A stretch of DNA of 64,000 nt, from positions 171,649 to 235,648 of the forward strand of contig NZ_JAAKGS010000009.1 in assembly GCF_011043555.1 (NCBI RefSeq), in the 5' to 3' direction. Positions 1 to 8,768 of the stretch are shown one piece after another (within the stretch, counting starts at the first letter, position 1; every line of letters starts with the position of its first letter). The DNA comes from Sphingobacterium sp. SGR-19 (lineage in GTDB: Bacteria; Bacteroidota; Bacteroidia; Sphingobacteriales; Sphingobacteriaceae). The translations under genes were made by a program, and so were the position numbers. Under the pieces are notes generated by a model. It had not been told where the DNA came from. It ran no database searches and saw only the letters and a list, made by a program, of their open reading frames with translations.

Positions 1-1364
1 ATCAATTCTACCGAAATCTTTAACCCGGTAAACCACATCATAACCAGTACGCCCGACAGAAAGAAAAGAGAGACATAGTTACTGATAGGATATAAAAGCG
101 TGGGAAATGACGAGGTTTCTAACCTTTCGGTTATTTTTCTTCTGAAAAAAATATGTGTTAAAGATATCATAATCCAATTGATGACGAGTGATGAAACGAC
201 TAAACTCATCAATACCTCCAATGCCTTTTCCGGCATCAACTTGTTGACGATGATACATATCGCGACTAACCCCGCAGAAACTAAGATGGCGTTCACAGGA
301 GAATGGTTCTTATTCAATTTCGTCAGAAACTTTGGGGCATTGCCTTGCTCGGCCAAACCAAAAAGCATCCGCGAGTTACTATATACACAACTATTATATA
401 CAGAAAGTGCTGCGGTAAGCACAATAACATTCAATGCATTTGCAATGATATTTGTAAAATAATACGTTATGCCAAAAAGTTCAAACTGTAACCCTTTTAG
501 ACTGGCAAAAACTTCTACAAACGGACTTGTTTCAGGCGTGATATTACGCCAGGGCATGAGCGAAAACAACACCAGTAATGAACCGATATAAAAAATAAGT
601 ATGCGCCATAACACCTGGTTTGTCGCTTTGGGGATATTTTTTTCGGGATTTTCAGCCTCTGCGGCGGTGATGCCGACCAATTCCAGTCCACCAAAGGAAA
701 ACATAATCATCACCAATGCCGCTAAAAGCCCTTGGTAAGCACCATTTTCATTACTAGACAACCAACCTTTTGGGAAGAAACCTCCGTCGTTGGTCAAGTT
801 TTCTATTGTAGCTTGTTCTCCGCCCTTTCCACTTATCAGAAGGTAAACTCCAAAAATAATCATGGCGATAATAGCTACTACTTTGATAATGGAAAACCAA
901 AATTCTGTTTCACCGTATACTTTTACTGAAGCCAGGTTGAGTGAGTTGATTACGATGAAGAAAAACAAGCTAGATATCCACAATGGAATTTCCGGCCACC
1001 AGAACTGTACATAGTGACCAATAGCTGTCAACTCGGCCATACTGACTAATAGATAAAGAACCCAATAATTCCAACCCGAAGCATATCCGGCAAACGACCC
1101 CCAATATTTGTTTGCAAAATAGCTGAAGCTGCCCGAAACAGGTTCGTGCACCACCATTTCCCCTAATTGCCGCATGATAAAAAAGGCGATGATCCCTGCA
1201 ATGGCGTAACCAAGTATAACCGATGGCCCAGCCAGAACAGCTGCTTGCCCGACGCCCAAAAATAGACCCGTGCCAATGGCACCGCCTAAGGCTATTAACT
1301 GAATATGTCTGTTGCTTAATCCGCGCTTAAGCTGTTTTTTGTCTTCGGGAGTATTTGTTTTCAA
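1..1364 (-). CDS. Aromatic amino acid permease (APC family, PheP/AroP type), C-terminus cut by window edge
   Basis: Proton-driven inner-membrane amino acid uptake carrier. Reading the minus strand gives about 454 residues without a stop, running off the left edge. The N-terminus has the APC signature (NRHIQLIALGGAIGTGLFLG), then RQLGEMVVHEPVSGSF, a conserved GWNYW, FSFGGLELVGITAAEAENPE and YSNSRMLFGLAEQGNAPKF. These track the PheP/AroP branch more closely than CycA or GabP. Many hydrophobic helices are visible. No ATG lies between the upstream in-frame stop and the conserved N-terminus; the best start is the TTG at 1364, giving MKTNTPEDKKQLKRGLSN. It begins 21 bases after the DUF4139 gene on the same strand and may be co-transcribed with it. 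Family certain, substrate (Phe/Tyr/Trp) inferred from resemblance. Confidence 0.85.
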   Translation of the reverse strand, partial: MKTNTPEDKKQLKRGLSNRHIQLIALGGAIGTGLFLGVGQAAVLAGPSVILGYAIAGIIAFFIMRQLGEMVVHEPVSGSFSYFANKYWGSFAGYASGWNYWVLYLLVSMAELTAIGHYVQFWWPEIPLWISSLFFFIVINSLNLASVKVYGETEFWFSIIKVVAIIAMIIFGVYLLISGKGGEQATIENLTNDGGFFPKGWLSSNENGAYQGLLAALVMIMFSFGGLELVGITAAEAENPEKNIPKATNQVLWRILIFYIGSLLVLFSLMPWRNITPETSPFVEVFASLKGLQFELFGITYYFTNIIANALNVIVLTAALSVYNSCVYSNSRMLFGLAEQGNAPKFLTKLNKNHSPVNAILVSAGLVAICIIVNKLMPEKALEVLMSLVVSSLVINWIMISLTHIFFRRKITERLETSSFPTLLYPISNYVSLFFLSGVLVMMWFTGLKISVEL

Positions 1365-1384
1365 TATGTATTGTTCAAGTTTTA

Positions 1385-3007
1385 CTAAAACAAATTAACT
1401 TGTTTGTCTTTCGGATGTTTAACAGAATAACCGAATTTTAGTTTTTGTGTACCTCCAGCGGGAATATTCAATTTCCATGTAACGATACCCGTATCTTTAT
1501 TTACTTCTCCGCCGCTGGATTCTTCGAGCGTAATGTCCATACCCTTATCTGTAGATAATGGAAATTGCTCTTGCAGCGTTAAGCTAACAGGCGATTTCTT
1601 ATTGTTTTTAATGGTTATTTCATAAATAGCCGTTTGCGTTCTGCTATTTCCTATCAATCTCGATGAAGAAAGATCATTGATTTTCTCCCGTTTAACGGAA
1701 ATCATCTTGTCTCTTCCCAAGCTTAGTTTCAGCGTGTCTGTGGCTTCATTCGGATTGATGAATGTTTTTCCGACCAGGATGTTTTCAAACATGACGTTCG
1801 CTTGCCCCGAAACGAGATTTAACTTCTCGTAATCTATCAGCTCCGCCAATAAAAATACCTCTTGGTTGATACGTGGAGCAACGTAATATTGATAGCTCGC
1901 TGGATGTGTGTATTCTTTAAGGTTGACAGCGTGCTGTTTCCCATTTGAAGCAATGGTATATGGAATATCGATATCAAAGGTGGTGTTGAGCTGATTTTCA
2001 ACTTGCTGTACATAGCCGTCCAATGCTTGGGGAGTCTCAGCTATGGTGTTAGCTGCAGCTCCTCTTATCCTGAGATTTTGAGGTTTCGCACGCGCAGTTG
2101 CGCCCACAACTACGACCTCCTCCAACGTATTTTGTCTTCCGAAGTCGTAATAATACAAATGCCAAGGCGATAGAGTAGGTGCTACACCGCCTTGTGAGGG
2201 ATTCGATGTAGAAAGCCGTAGATTGACTTGTTGCCAATCGACACCCGTCTGCTGTGAGATATTGGCTTTATACACAATTTGGAGCGGGGAGGTAGTGTTT
2301 GCAGCGCGCAATTCGTAAGAAGCGTTCCAGTTCGCTTGTCTTGTTAAGTAAGAAATGTTAAATGGTTGGTTTCCCGTTTGGTTGTTCATGACCTGTACGA
2401 TCAGTTGCCCGCCCGAACCCGATGTTTGTCCTTTGACTTCGTCAAATTGAACCGTCGCTTTATCCACTAGATCTTGCTGCTCCGTTATTTTTTCGTCGAG
2501 AGCGGTGATATTATTTTTTACTTCGAGGTATTTTGGTTTGTAGAACTCCGTCATCTTCGCCAATTCAGCGACCGTAGTGCTACTATTGTTGCCGGATATT
2601 TTCTGGTTTTGCTCCAAAAGTTTTAGCAGGCTTTCTTCCGTCGCCTTTTGATTCTGTAATTTCTTTAACGCCGTTAAGGCGCTTTTATACTCATTTTCAA
2701 CTTTGCTGTAAGCTTCCGTCTTGACATCAGCATCAATGTAATTTAACGCGGGGCGCACGGATAGAATAGTGACATTGGTACCGGTACCGATCTGTATACT
2801 ATTTTCGTCTATGTCGTTTGCCACGTGGGTGAAGACTATTTCACTACTACCGGATGGGAGATTTATATTCGCGGTATGATTTAATTCTGCCGCATTCGTA
2901 AATACCGTTACGTTTTTTAAATCTGCTTTTTGTATAATGGCTTTCTGCGCAAAAGATAGATTTGCTAAAACCAGTCCGGCGGAAAGTAACAAACTGCTTT
3001 TTATCAT
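1385..3007 (-). CDS. DUF4139/DUF4140 (mucoidy inhibitor MuiA-like) secreted protein
   Basis: 540 residues with a signal peptide (MIKSSLLLSAGLVLANLSFA, cleavage near Q21). Residues about 28-120 form the DUF4140 N-terminal region (VTVFTNAAELNHTANINLPSG), a coiled-coil-like stretch rich in K/E/Q spans about 100-190, and residues about 205-540 form the DUF4139 beta-rich region with ISYLTRQANWNASYELRA and a typical end (IPAGGTQKLKFGYSVKHP). The family is widespread in Bacteroidota and its biochemical role is unknown; the MuiA name comes from distant homologues. About residues 295-325 carry LEEVVVVGA followed by RIRGAAA, a pattern otherwise seen at the linker and plug of SusC receptors. It sits 25 bases downstream of the small Feo-linked gene, so read-through from the iron operon is possible. 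Confidence 0.85.
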   Translation of the reverse strand: MIKSSLLLSAGLVLANLSFAQKAIIQKADLKNVTVFTNAAELNHTANINLPSGSSEIVFTHVANDIDENSIQIGTGTNVTILSVRPALNYIDADVKTEAYSKVENEYKSALTALKKLQNQKATEESLLKLLEQNQKISGNNSSTTVAELAKMTEFYKPKYLEVKNNITALDEKITEQQDLVDKATVQFDEVKGQTSGSGGQLIVQVMNNQTGNQPFNISYLTRQANWNASYELRAANTTSPLQIVYKANISQQTGVDWQQVNLRLSTSNPSQGGVAPTLSPWHLYYYDFGRQNTLEEVVVVGATARAKPQNLRIRGAAANTIAETPQALDGYVQQVENQLNTTFDIDIPYTIASNGKQHAVNLKEYTHPASYQYYVAPRINQEVFLLAELIDYEKLNLVSGQANVMFENILVGKTFINPNEATDTLKLSLGRDKMISVKREKINDLSSSRLIGNSRTQTAIYEITIKNNKKSPVSLTLQEQFPLSTDKGMDITLEESSGGEVNKDTGIVTWKLNIPAGGTQKLKFGYSVKHPKDKQVNLF

Positions 3008-3031
3008 AATATGAAATTTAAAATAGCTGAT

Positions 3032-3172
3032 TTAAGAGGTTATTTTCTCTGTCATCGCACAACCACAACCTTTGTTGCAACCCTGTTGTTTATTTTTTGA
3101 AGGTAGAAATTTTTTGACCATAAAAACTAATGCAATGATAAAAAGGACAGCTATAATAATATATTGAACCAT
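3032..3172 (-). CDS. FeoB-associated Cys-rich membrane protein (46 aa)
   Basis: Small gene read directly from the sequence: MVQYIIIAVLFIIALVFMVK, then a basic linker and a Cys cluster GCNKGCGCA, ending TEKITS. One N-terminal transmembrane helix plus four cysteines (CxxxCxC and partner spacing) fits the small 'FeoB-associated Cys-rich membrane protein' family that follows feoB in many Bacteroidota and Firmicutes. It starts 64 bases downstream of the feoB stop on the same strand, which supports a functional link to ferrous iron uptake. The role is unproven; a metal- or redox-handling accessory to FeoB is the usual suggestion. Confidence 0.8.
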   Translation of the reverse strand: MVQYIIIAVLFIIALVFMVKKFLPSKNKQQGCNKGCGCAMTEKITS

Positions 3173-3236
3173 TATTGTCGTATTTAAAAGTTAAACTACC
3201 TCGCCTGCGAATGAGCTCAACGAAGTTAATCACGAA

Positions 3237-5339
3237 TCATTTCAACAGCTGATAAGCGATAAAAGCAACAATATAAGCTATACCAGTCATCATAACCGTC
3301 TGTATCAATGTCCATTTCCACGAGCCAGTTTCACGTTTCATGATCGCAATGGTACTCATACATTGCATCGCAAAAGCGTAAAACAAAAGGAGCGAAATTC
3401 CTGATGCCAAATTGTAAGACGGTTGTCCGGTATTTCTATTGATTTCCGATCGCATCCTACTTAATAGCGTTTCTCGTTCTTCGTCGTCGTCAGGGTCAAT
3501 TTCTTCACCCAAACTGTACACCGTGGCCATTGTTCCCACAAACACTTCCCTTGCAGCGAACGATGAAATAAGCCCTATACCCATTTTCCAATCGTAGCCT
3601 AAAGGTCTAACAAGAGGCTCGATACCCATACCCATGTAGCCTAGGAAAGAATGCTCCAATCTAAAGGAGGCCACCTCTTCATCCAATTCATCTTCATTTA
3701 ATGCCGGGTTAGCTCGTTTTACGTATTCGTCGGCATTACTAAATTTATCATTCGGGCCAAAATTACCAAGTACCCATAAAATGATAGCCATTGCCAAGAT
3801 GATTTTACCCGCTTGGAATAGAAAACCCGATGTTTTCTCCCACATGTTCATACCCACATTTCTCCAGTCAGGTGTCTTATAGGAGGGAAGTTCAAAGATA
3901 AGGAACGACTTGTGTTGGTTTTTGATGATTTTATTTAAGATAGCAGCAGACAATAGAGCTGCTACCACTCCAAGAATATAAAGTATATTCAATGCGAGCC
4001 CCTGTAAGCCAAATCCTAGAAATGTTTCATTCGGAATAACTAAGGATATCAGGACAACATAAATAGGGAGGCGTGCCGAACAGGTCATAAAAGGCGTAAC
4101 CAACATGGTTAACAATCGTTCTTTTGTATTCTCGATGTTACGGGCAGCCATAATTGCAGGAACAGCACAACCTACGCCCGACATGAGCGGAATGACCGAT
4201 TTTCCGTTTAGCCCATAAGGACGAAGCCACCTGTCCATTAGAAAGACGACACGGCTCATATAACCTGTTTCTTCCATAAGGGATATGAGCAAAAATAAAA
4301 TGGCTATTTGCGGAACAAAAATTATAATCCCGCCAATTCCAGCTAATACACCCTGTGTTAACAGGTCTGATAACGGACCTTCTGGTAGTACGCTGGCGGT
4401 ATAATCGATAAGGGCTGAAAAGTTTTCATCTATCCAATCCATGATAGGCTCGGATAAAATGAACACCAATTGGAACACGAGAAATAGTAAGAAAAAGAAA
4501 ATAACATAACCCCAAATAGGGTGCAGCAAAACTTTATCAATTTTATTCGTTCGATGAAGATGATGATTATCTTTTTGGAGAATAATAGTTTTTAAATCCT
4601 CTTCAATTTTTATGTTACGTTTAATAGCCTCAGCTTGTTGAAGTGAATTGGAAGAGAGTTGATGCTTTTCTCTAATACCAACTAAAGTCTGCTGTTGTTC
4701 TGTTGTCAAAAAAGAGATGTTCTCTTGCGCAATAAATTGCCAAGTTTGATATTCTGTATGTAATGGAAAAGCTTTTTTCGCCTCTTCCAATGCAGTTGTG
4801 TAAATATTATCAACTTCAAACTGGCTTGGGAAATAGCCCGGACGTTCGTCAAAGGCGCGGATAAGCTGCGCTATTCCTTTTCCGTTTCGGGCATCGGTGG
4901 TATAGACTTTGGTATGGAGATAGGCTTCCAATTTTTGATAGTCAATGTCCATTCCTTTGGCATTTACTTCATCAATCATATTGACAACGAAAATGGCTGG
5001 AACACCTAATTCGCGAGCCTGTTGATATAATACGATAGAACGCTTGATATTGTTGGGCTCGGCAACGACAACAACTAAATCGGGATGCGCTGGATTCTCT
5101 TTATCTGCTAAAACATTGTATACAATTTCCTCGTCCATTGACGTAGGGAATAACGTATAAGTACCTGGTAAATCGATGATGCGATACGTTTTACCGTTAG
5201 CTTTCACAGAGCCTTCTCTTTTTTCTACGGTAATACCCGGATAGTTTCCTACATGTTGGTGTAATTTCGTGATGCGGTTAAATAGCGAAGTTTTACCTAC
5301 ATTCGGGTTTCCTAAAAAAGCTACTATTGGATTCTTCAT
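3237..5339 (-). CDS. feoB: Ferrous iron transporter FeoB
   Basis: About 700 residues. Inner-membrane Fe(II) transporter with a cytosolic N-terminal G domain: G1 GNPNVGKTS at residues 10-18, G3 DLPGTYT near 53, G4 NMIDE near 119. Then come a helical region (KIEEDLKTI) and a membrane domain with the two gate repeats (VGCAVPAIMAARNIENTKERLLTMLVTPFMTCSARLPIY region) and the conserved GMGIEPLVRPLG and FAAREVFVGTM motifs. An ATG 48 bases further upstream exists but lies inside feoA; the ATG at 5339 places the P-loop at the family's normal position and begins 1 base after the feoA stop, so I use that start. Translational coupling with feoA is likely. Confidence 0.97.
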   Translation of the reverse strand: MKNPIVAFLGNPNVGKTSLFNRITKLHQHVGNYPGITVEKREGSVKANGKTYRIIDLPGTYTLFPTSMDEEIVYNVLADKENPAHPDLVVVVAEPNNIKRSIVLYQQARELGVPAIFVVNMIDEVNAKGMDIDYQKLEAYLHTKVYTTDARNGKGIAQLIRAFDERPGYFPSQFEVDNIYTTALEEAKKAFPLHTEYQTWQFIAQENISFLTTEQQQTLVGIREKHQLSSNSLQQAEAIKRNIKIEEDLKTIILQKDNHHLHRTNKIDKVLLHPIWGYVIFFFLLFLVFQLVFILSEPIMDWIDENFSALIDYTASVLPEGPLSDLLTQGVLAGIGGIIIFVPQIAILFLLISLMEETGYMSRVVFLMDRWLRPYGLNGKSVIPLMSGVGCAVPAIMAARNIENTKERLLTMLVTPFMTCSARLPIYVVLISLVIPNETFLGFGLQGLALNILYILGVVAALLSAAILNKIIKNQHKSFLIFELPSYKTPDWRNVGMNMWEKTSGFLFQAGKIILAMAIILWVLGNFGPNDKFSNADEYVKRANPALNEDELDEEVASFRLEHSFLGYMGMGIEPLVRPLGYDWKMGIGLISSFAAREVFVGTMATVYSLGEEIDPDDDEERETLLSRMRSEINRNTGQPSYNLASGISLLLFYAFAMQCMSTIAIMKRETGSWKWTLIQTVMMTGIAYIVAFIAYQLLK

Positions 5340-5340
5340 A

Positions 5341-5577
5341 TTATTTTTCGACGAAAATGTGTAAAGCTTCAGACTTACGTATGGCAATTAATGTTTGGGA
5401 GCTCGAAATTTGAAGACCTATTGGTCCATGAAACGGGGCTTTATGTTTAATTTCTACAACGGCTCCGGGAAGGAGCCCCATTTCGTAAAATTTAGAAGGC
5501 AATTCCAACGAATCAAGCTGCCGTATAGTCGCTTGTTCTCCCACTTCCAATAAATCAAGACTGAAACTTTTATGCAT
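5341..5577 (-). CDS. feoA: Ferrous iron transport protein FeoA
   Basis: 78-residue cytosolic SH3-like protein required for FeoB activity in well-studied systems. Recognisable features are the opening LDLLEVGEQATIRQL, the FYEMGLLPGAVVEIKHKAPF turn and GPIGLQI. Length is normal for the family. First gene of a feoA-feoB-Cys-rich-protein unit on the minus strand, with feoB starting 1 base after its stop. The ATG at 5577 is the only reasonable start. A Bacteroidota -7 element lies about 60 bases upstream. Confidence 0.95.
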   Translation of the reverse strand: MHKSFSLDLLEVGEQATIRQLDSLELPSKFYEMGLLPGAVVEIKHKAPFHGPIGLQISSSQTLIAIRKSEALHIFVEK

Positions 5578-5638
5578 TTTATCGTGTTAAAAAATGATAT
5601 AATTATATTCTCTATTTCAGAATATCTGACGTACGCAC

Positions 5639-5668
5639 CAAAGTTAGCTAATTTAGACTGATTTTAAA
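5639..5668 (-). promoter_or_regulatory. Putative promoter of the feo operon
   Basis: On the minus strand TAACTTTG (5646-5639) matches the Bacteroidota -7 consensus TAnnTTTG, and TTTA at 5668-5665 lies 18 bases upstream in the place of the -33 TTTG. The feoA ATG follows about 60 bases downstream. Pattern match only; no iron-responsive operator was identified. Confidence 0.4.
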
Positions 5669-5723
5669 GTATAAACAGGTGTATTTGTTAATTTCGTTAG
5701 ACTAATATGTTTAATAATTAAGC

Positions 5724-6527
5724 TTAGTGCTCATGATGATTGTGGTGATGATGATTGTGGTGATGATGATCATGACCTGGCCCATGATGATGATGGTCAT
5801 GTCCGTCAAATAGGAAATTAGCTAACGACACCAACACACCCAGTATAACAGCGATCATTTTTTTTCGATTGAATTTATGGTGGTCTGCCGAACCCGATTC
5901 AAATAAAATCGTAGTGGAAATGTGAAGGAATATACCGATAACAATTGCCATAATCTTATCGAAGTACTGTGTTATATTCCCGATTTCTCCTTCACTTATT
6001 CCTTTACTCGTTAAGAAGCCCAATGGGGTCATAACCGCAAACAGGAGGAGAAAGGTAGTTATTTTGGTTTTGGAGAGTCGTGTATTAAGCAACAAACTTC
6101 CTAAAGCAAAAGCAGCGGGTACGTGGTGAATCGCAATACCAAAAACTAACTCTGCCTGATGTCCGGCGGCTAGTGGCATGCCCTCTAAAAAAGCATGTAA
6201 ACACAAACTTATCATAATACCCAACGGAAAAGCACTATGGGCGCTATGATGGATATGACCATGCTCAATACCTTGAGAAAATTGCTCCAATACGAGCTGG
6301 AATAGAAAACCGCCCAATATATACAAGCCAATTATTTCCGGACTAGTGTTTTGACTAATGTAAACGTGTGGGATTAAGTGTAATACAGTAATACTAAACA
6401 AGTAAGCACCACTAAAAGAGAGAATAAGTTTAAGTAAATTTGTGTTGTCTCTCTTGACAAAAAATACCGATAATCCACTTAAAAAAGCCGAAATAAATAA
6501 AATGCTGACGATTAATGACGAACTCAT
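5724..6527 (-). CDS. ZIP family divalent metal transporter with His-rich tail
   Basis: 267 residues. Multi-helix membrane protein of the ZIP (ZupT/SLC39) family that moves Zn(II) or other divalent metals toward the cytosol. The metal-site helices are visible as SLCLHAFLEGMPLA (H...EG) and GIAIHHVPAAFALG (HHxP). The C-terminus has an unusually His-rich tail of about 28 residues (DGHDHHHHGPGHDHHHH and onward), probably a metal buffer or sensor; in most ZIPs such stretches sit in an internal loop. The start ATG overlaps the PAP2 stop by 4 bases (ATGA), so the two genes are co-transcribed. Zinc is the likely substrate, but ZIP proteins are promiscuous. Confidence 0.9.
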   Translation of the reverse strand: MSSSLIVSILFISAFLSGLSVFFVKRDNTNLLKLILSFSGAYLFSITVLHLIPHVYISQNTSPEIIGLYILGGFLFQLVLEQFSQGIEHGHIHHSAHSAFPLGIMISLCLHAFLEGMPLAAGHQAELVFGIAIHHVPAAFALGSLLLNTRLSKTKITTFLLLFAVMTPLGFLTSKGISEGEIGNITQYFDKIMAIVIGIFLHISTTILFESGSADHHKFNRKKMIAVILGVLVSLANFLFDGHDHHHHGPGHDHHHHNHHHHNHHEH

Positions 6528-7123
6528 GTTGTTGCTGTTTCTGTAGTATGGTTTATTTTGAAAAAGTCTGAAAAAAAGCGTTTAAAAAGATAGCCCGTTC
6601 CAGTTCCAATTAAGATGCCGAGAATAGCACCGCAAAGAATATCAAAAGGATAATGAACTCCTACATATATTTGGGAAAAACTTATTAACGCAGCCCAGGT
6701 TATACAGAGCCATAGCGTATGTTTCCATCGCCTGCGAAATAGGACTATCCAAAAGAAAGCCATGGCAAAGTGGTTGGTGGCGTGAGAAGAAGTAAAACTA
6801 AATCCTGAGCCACAACGTACGCGAACGTTAGCTTCTTCTTTAAAAACCAAATCATTGCAAGGGCGTACACGCTTTACATTTTTTTTGATGACGTGAGACG
6901 ACAGCGCATCTGAAATACCGAAATTGGCCAATGTAAAAGCAACGATTAATATCCCCATCTTACCGTAATGCTTGATGAAGAAAATAATCAGAAATAGATA
7001 TAAAGGCGCCCATGTGTATGGATTTCGCAGAATAGGTAGCAACCAATCAAAAAAAGGATTACTTAATCCTTGATTAATGGCCAAGAATATCTCTTGGTCA
7101 AAATGAATGAGTTGATTCAACAT
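6524..7123 (-). CDS. PAP2 family phosphatase (membrane lipid phosphatase)
   Basis: 199 residues with several transmembrane helices. The three acid-phosphatase motifs are in order: KKNVKRVRP (motif 1), TSSHATNHF in place of PSGH (motif 2) and SQIYVGVHYPFD in place of SRxxxGxHxxxD (motif 3). The motif variations S-S-H-A and SQ are common in Bacteroidota members. Likely acts at the periplasmic face on undecaprenyl pyrophosphate or phosphatidylglycerol phosphate; the substrate cannot be told from sequence. First gene of a two-gene unit with the ZIP transporter (4-base overlap). Confidence 0.9.
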   Translation of the reverse strand: MLNQLIHFDQEIFLAINQGLSNPFFDWLLPILRNPYTWAPLYLFLIIFFIKHYGKMGILIVAFTLANFGISDALSSHVIKKNVKRVRPCNDLVFKEEANVRVRCGSGFSFTSSHATNHFAMAFFWIVLFRRRWKHTLWLCITWAALISFSQIYVGVHYPFDILCGAILGILIGTGTGYLFKRFFSDFFKINHTTETATT

Positions 7124-7329
7124 AGATTTGTGCTTATTTAAAATTATCCTTCAAAAGTAAAGAATAATTAGCAACATTATCGGCTTTTAATCAAATGATA
7201 CAATGTTGCAACAAAAGTAAGCTTTCGTTTTTAATTTTAAAAGTTTTATATGAAATTTTAAGATATAAACTTAATTTTACGACTGCTTACAGCACCGAGC
7301 TTATATATCAGCTTTTTTAAATTTGAAAT

Positions 7330-8712
7330 ATGACACTTATAAAATCAATATCAGGTATTAGAGGTACAATTGGAGGTAGGCCGGGAGAGGCGCTTACACC
7401 AATCGACGTTGTTAAGTTTACGGCAGCATTTGGCAAAATCCTTTTGCAGAAGACAGGTAACAAAAAGATTGTTGTAGGACGCGACGCACGCTTATCCGGA
7501 GAAATGGTTAGCAACCTGGTGGTAGGCGCTCTGCAGGGGATAGGTGCAGACGTGGTCAACTTAGGATTGTCGACTACACCTACGGTGGAGATTGCTGTAC
7601 CCCTAGAGCAAGCTGCGGGCGGTATTATCTTAACAGCTTCTCACAATCCTGGGCAATGGAATGCCTTGAAACTACTAAACAGCCAGGGCGAGTTCATTAG
7701 TGATCAAGAAGGAAAAGAGGTCTTGGCATTGGGCGAGAGTCTAGATTTTGATTTTGCGGAAGTAAGTGTATTGAGTAAGGAAACAAAAGATGATAGTTAT
7801 TTACAAAAACATATCGATGCCGTTTTAGCACTTCCTTTAGTGGATAAAGAGGCTATTCGTCAAGCAGGTTTTAAGGTAGCGGTAGATGCGGTGAATAGTA
7901 CCGGAGGTATCTTTATTCCTGCTTTGCTAAATGCGTTGGGTGTGGACACGGTCTATAAGATACATTGTGAACCTAATGGAGAGTTCCCACACAATCCGGA
8001 ACCTTTAAAAGAGCATTTAACAGATCTTTCTCAAGCCGTATTGAGCAATAAAGCAGATTTGGGGATTGCGGTAGACCCTGATGTGGATCGTTTGGTGTTT
8101 ATGATGGAGGATGGAGAATTATTTGGTGAAGAATATACATTGGTAGCGGTCGCGGATTATATTCTCGAGCATACCAAAGGTAACACCGTTTCCAATCTTT
8201 CTTCTACACGTGCTTTACACGACGTGACGGTAAAACACGGAGGTGAATATTTTGCGGCTGCGGTGGGAGAGGTCAATGTCGTAACGAAAATGAAGGAGGT
8301 AAACGCCGTCATTGGCGGCGAAGGCAACGGAGGAGTAATTTATCCGGATTCGCATTATGGTCGTGACGCACTTGTGGGCGTAGCGCTATTTTTAAGCCAT
8401 CTAGCTAAATTGAAGAAAACCGCATCAGCATACCGTGCAGCGTTGCCACAATATTTTATGTCGAAGAATAAGATTACGTTAACACCGGATTTGGATATCG
8501 ATGCCCTACTTCAAAAAATGGAAGAAAAATATAAGGAGGAGCAATATACGACGATTGACGGCTTGAAAATAGACTTTGAAAACGAATGGGTACATCTTCG
8601 AAAATCGAACACAGAGCCTATTATTCGTATTTATTCGGAAGGGCCAACACCAGAAGCTGCGGATGCTATCGCACAGAAGATCATCCGCGAAATAGAAGAA
8701 ATCATCAAATAA
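7330..8712 (+). CDS. glmM: Phosphoglucosamine mutase (alpha-D-phosphohexomutase)
   Basis: 460-residue cytosolic enzyme, predicted to convert glucosamine-6-phosphate to glucosamine-1-phosphate for UDP-GlcNAc, peptidoglycan and LPS synthesis. The phosphoserine loop TASHNPGQWNALK has Ser at about residue 104; the Mg-binding loop is DPDVDR near 245, the sugar loop EGNGG near 335 and the phosphate loop RKSNTEPIIRIYSEG near 423. Length is normal. Bacteroidota orthologues are annotated GlmM but some relatives act on mannose or glucose phosphates, so substrate is inferred. It stands alone on the plus strand and ends in a strong terminator. Confidence 0.9.
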   Translation: MTLIKSISGIRGTIGGRPGEALTPIDVVKFTAAFGKILLQKTGNKKIVVGRDARLSGEMVSNLVVGALQGIGADVVNLGLSTTPTVEIAVPLEQAAGGIILTASHNPGQWNALKLLNSQGEFISDQEGKEVLALGESLDFDFAEVSVLSKETKDDSYLQKHIDAVLALPLVDKEAIRQAGFKVAVDAVNSTGGIFIPALLNALGVDTVYKIHCEPNGEFPHNPEPLKEHLTDLSQAVLSNKADLGIAVDPDVDRLVFMMEDGELFGEEYTLVAVADYILEHTKGNTVSNLSSTRALHDVTVKHGGEYFAAAVGEVNVVTKMKEVNAVIGGEGNGGVIYPDSHYGRDALVGVALFLSHLAKLKKTASAYRAALPQYFMSKNKITLTPDLDIDALLQKMEEKYKEEQYTTIDGLKIDFENEWVHLRKSNTEPIIRIYSEGPTPEAADAIAQKIIREIEEIIK

Positions 8713-8756
8713 AAGAAAAGGAGATAACATATCGTTATCTCCTTTTCTTTTTTAAG
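8711..8756. terminator. Bidirectional rho-independent terminator between glmM and rplI
   Basis: Perfect inverted repeat: arms 8711-8728 and 8734-8751 (core GGAGATAAC / GTTATCTCC) around a 5-base loop. The A-rich and T-rich outer arms allow use from both strands, which fits the convergent glmM and ribosomal genes. Confidence 0.9.
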
Positions 8757-8768
8757 CGTCTAATTTTA

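Noticed and set aside
100..929. Plus-strand frames in the first kilobase
   Set aside because: Shadows of the minus-strand permease, whose conserved motifs continue to the window edge.
5724..5812. DNA micro-repeat of CATGATGATGATGG type as a structural element
   Set aside because: It is simply the codons of the His-rich ZIP tail.
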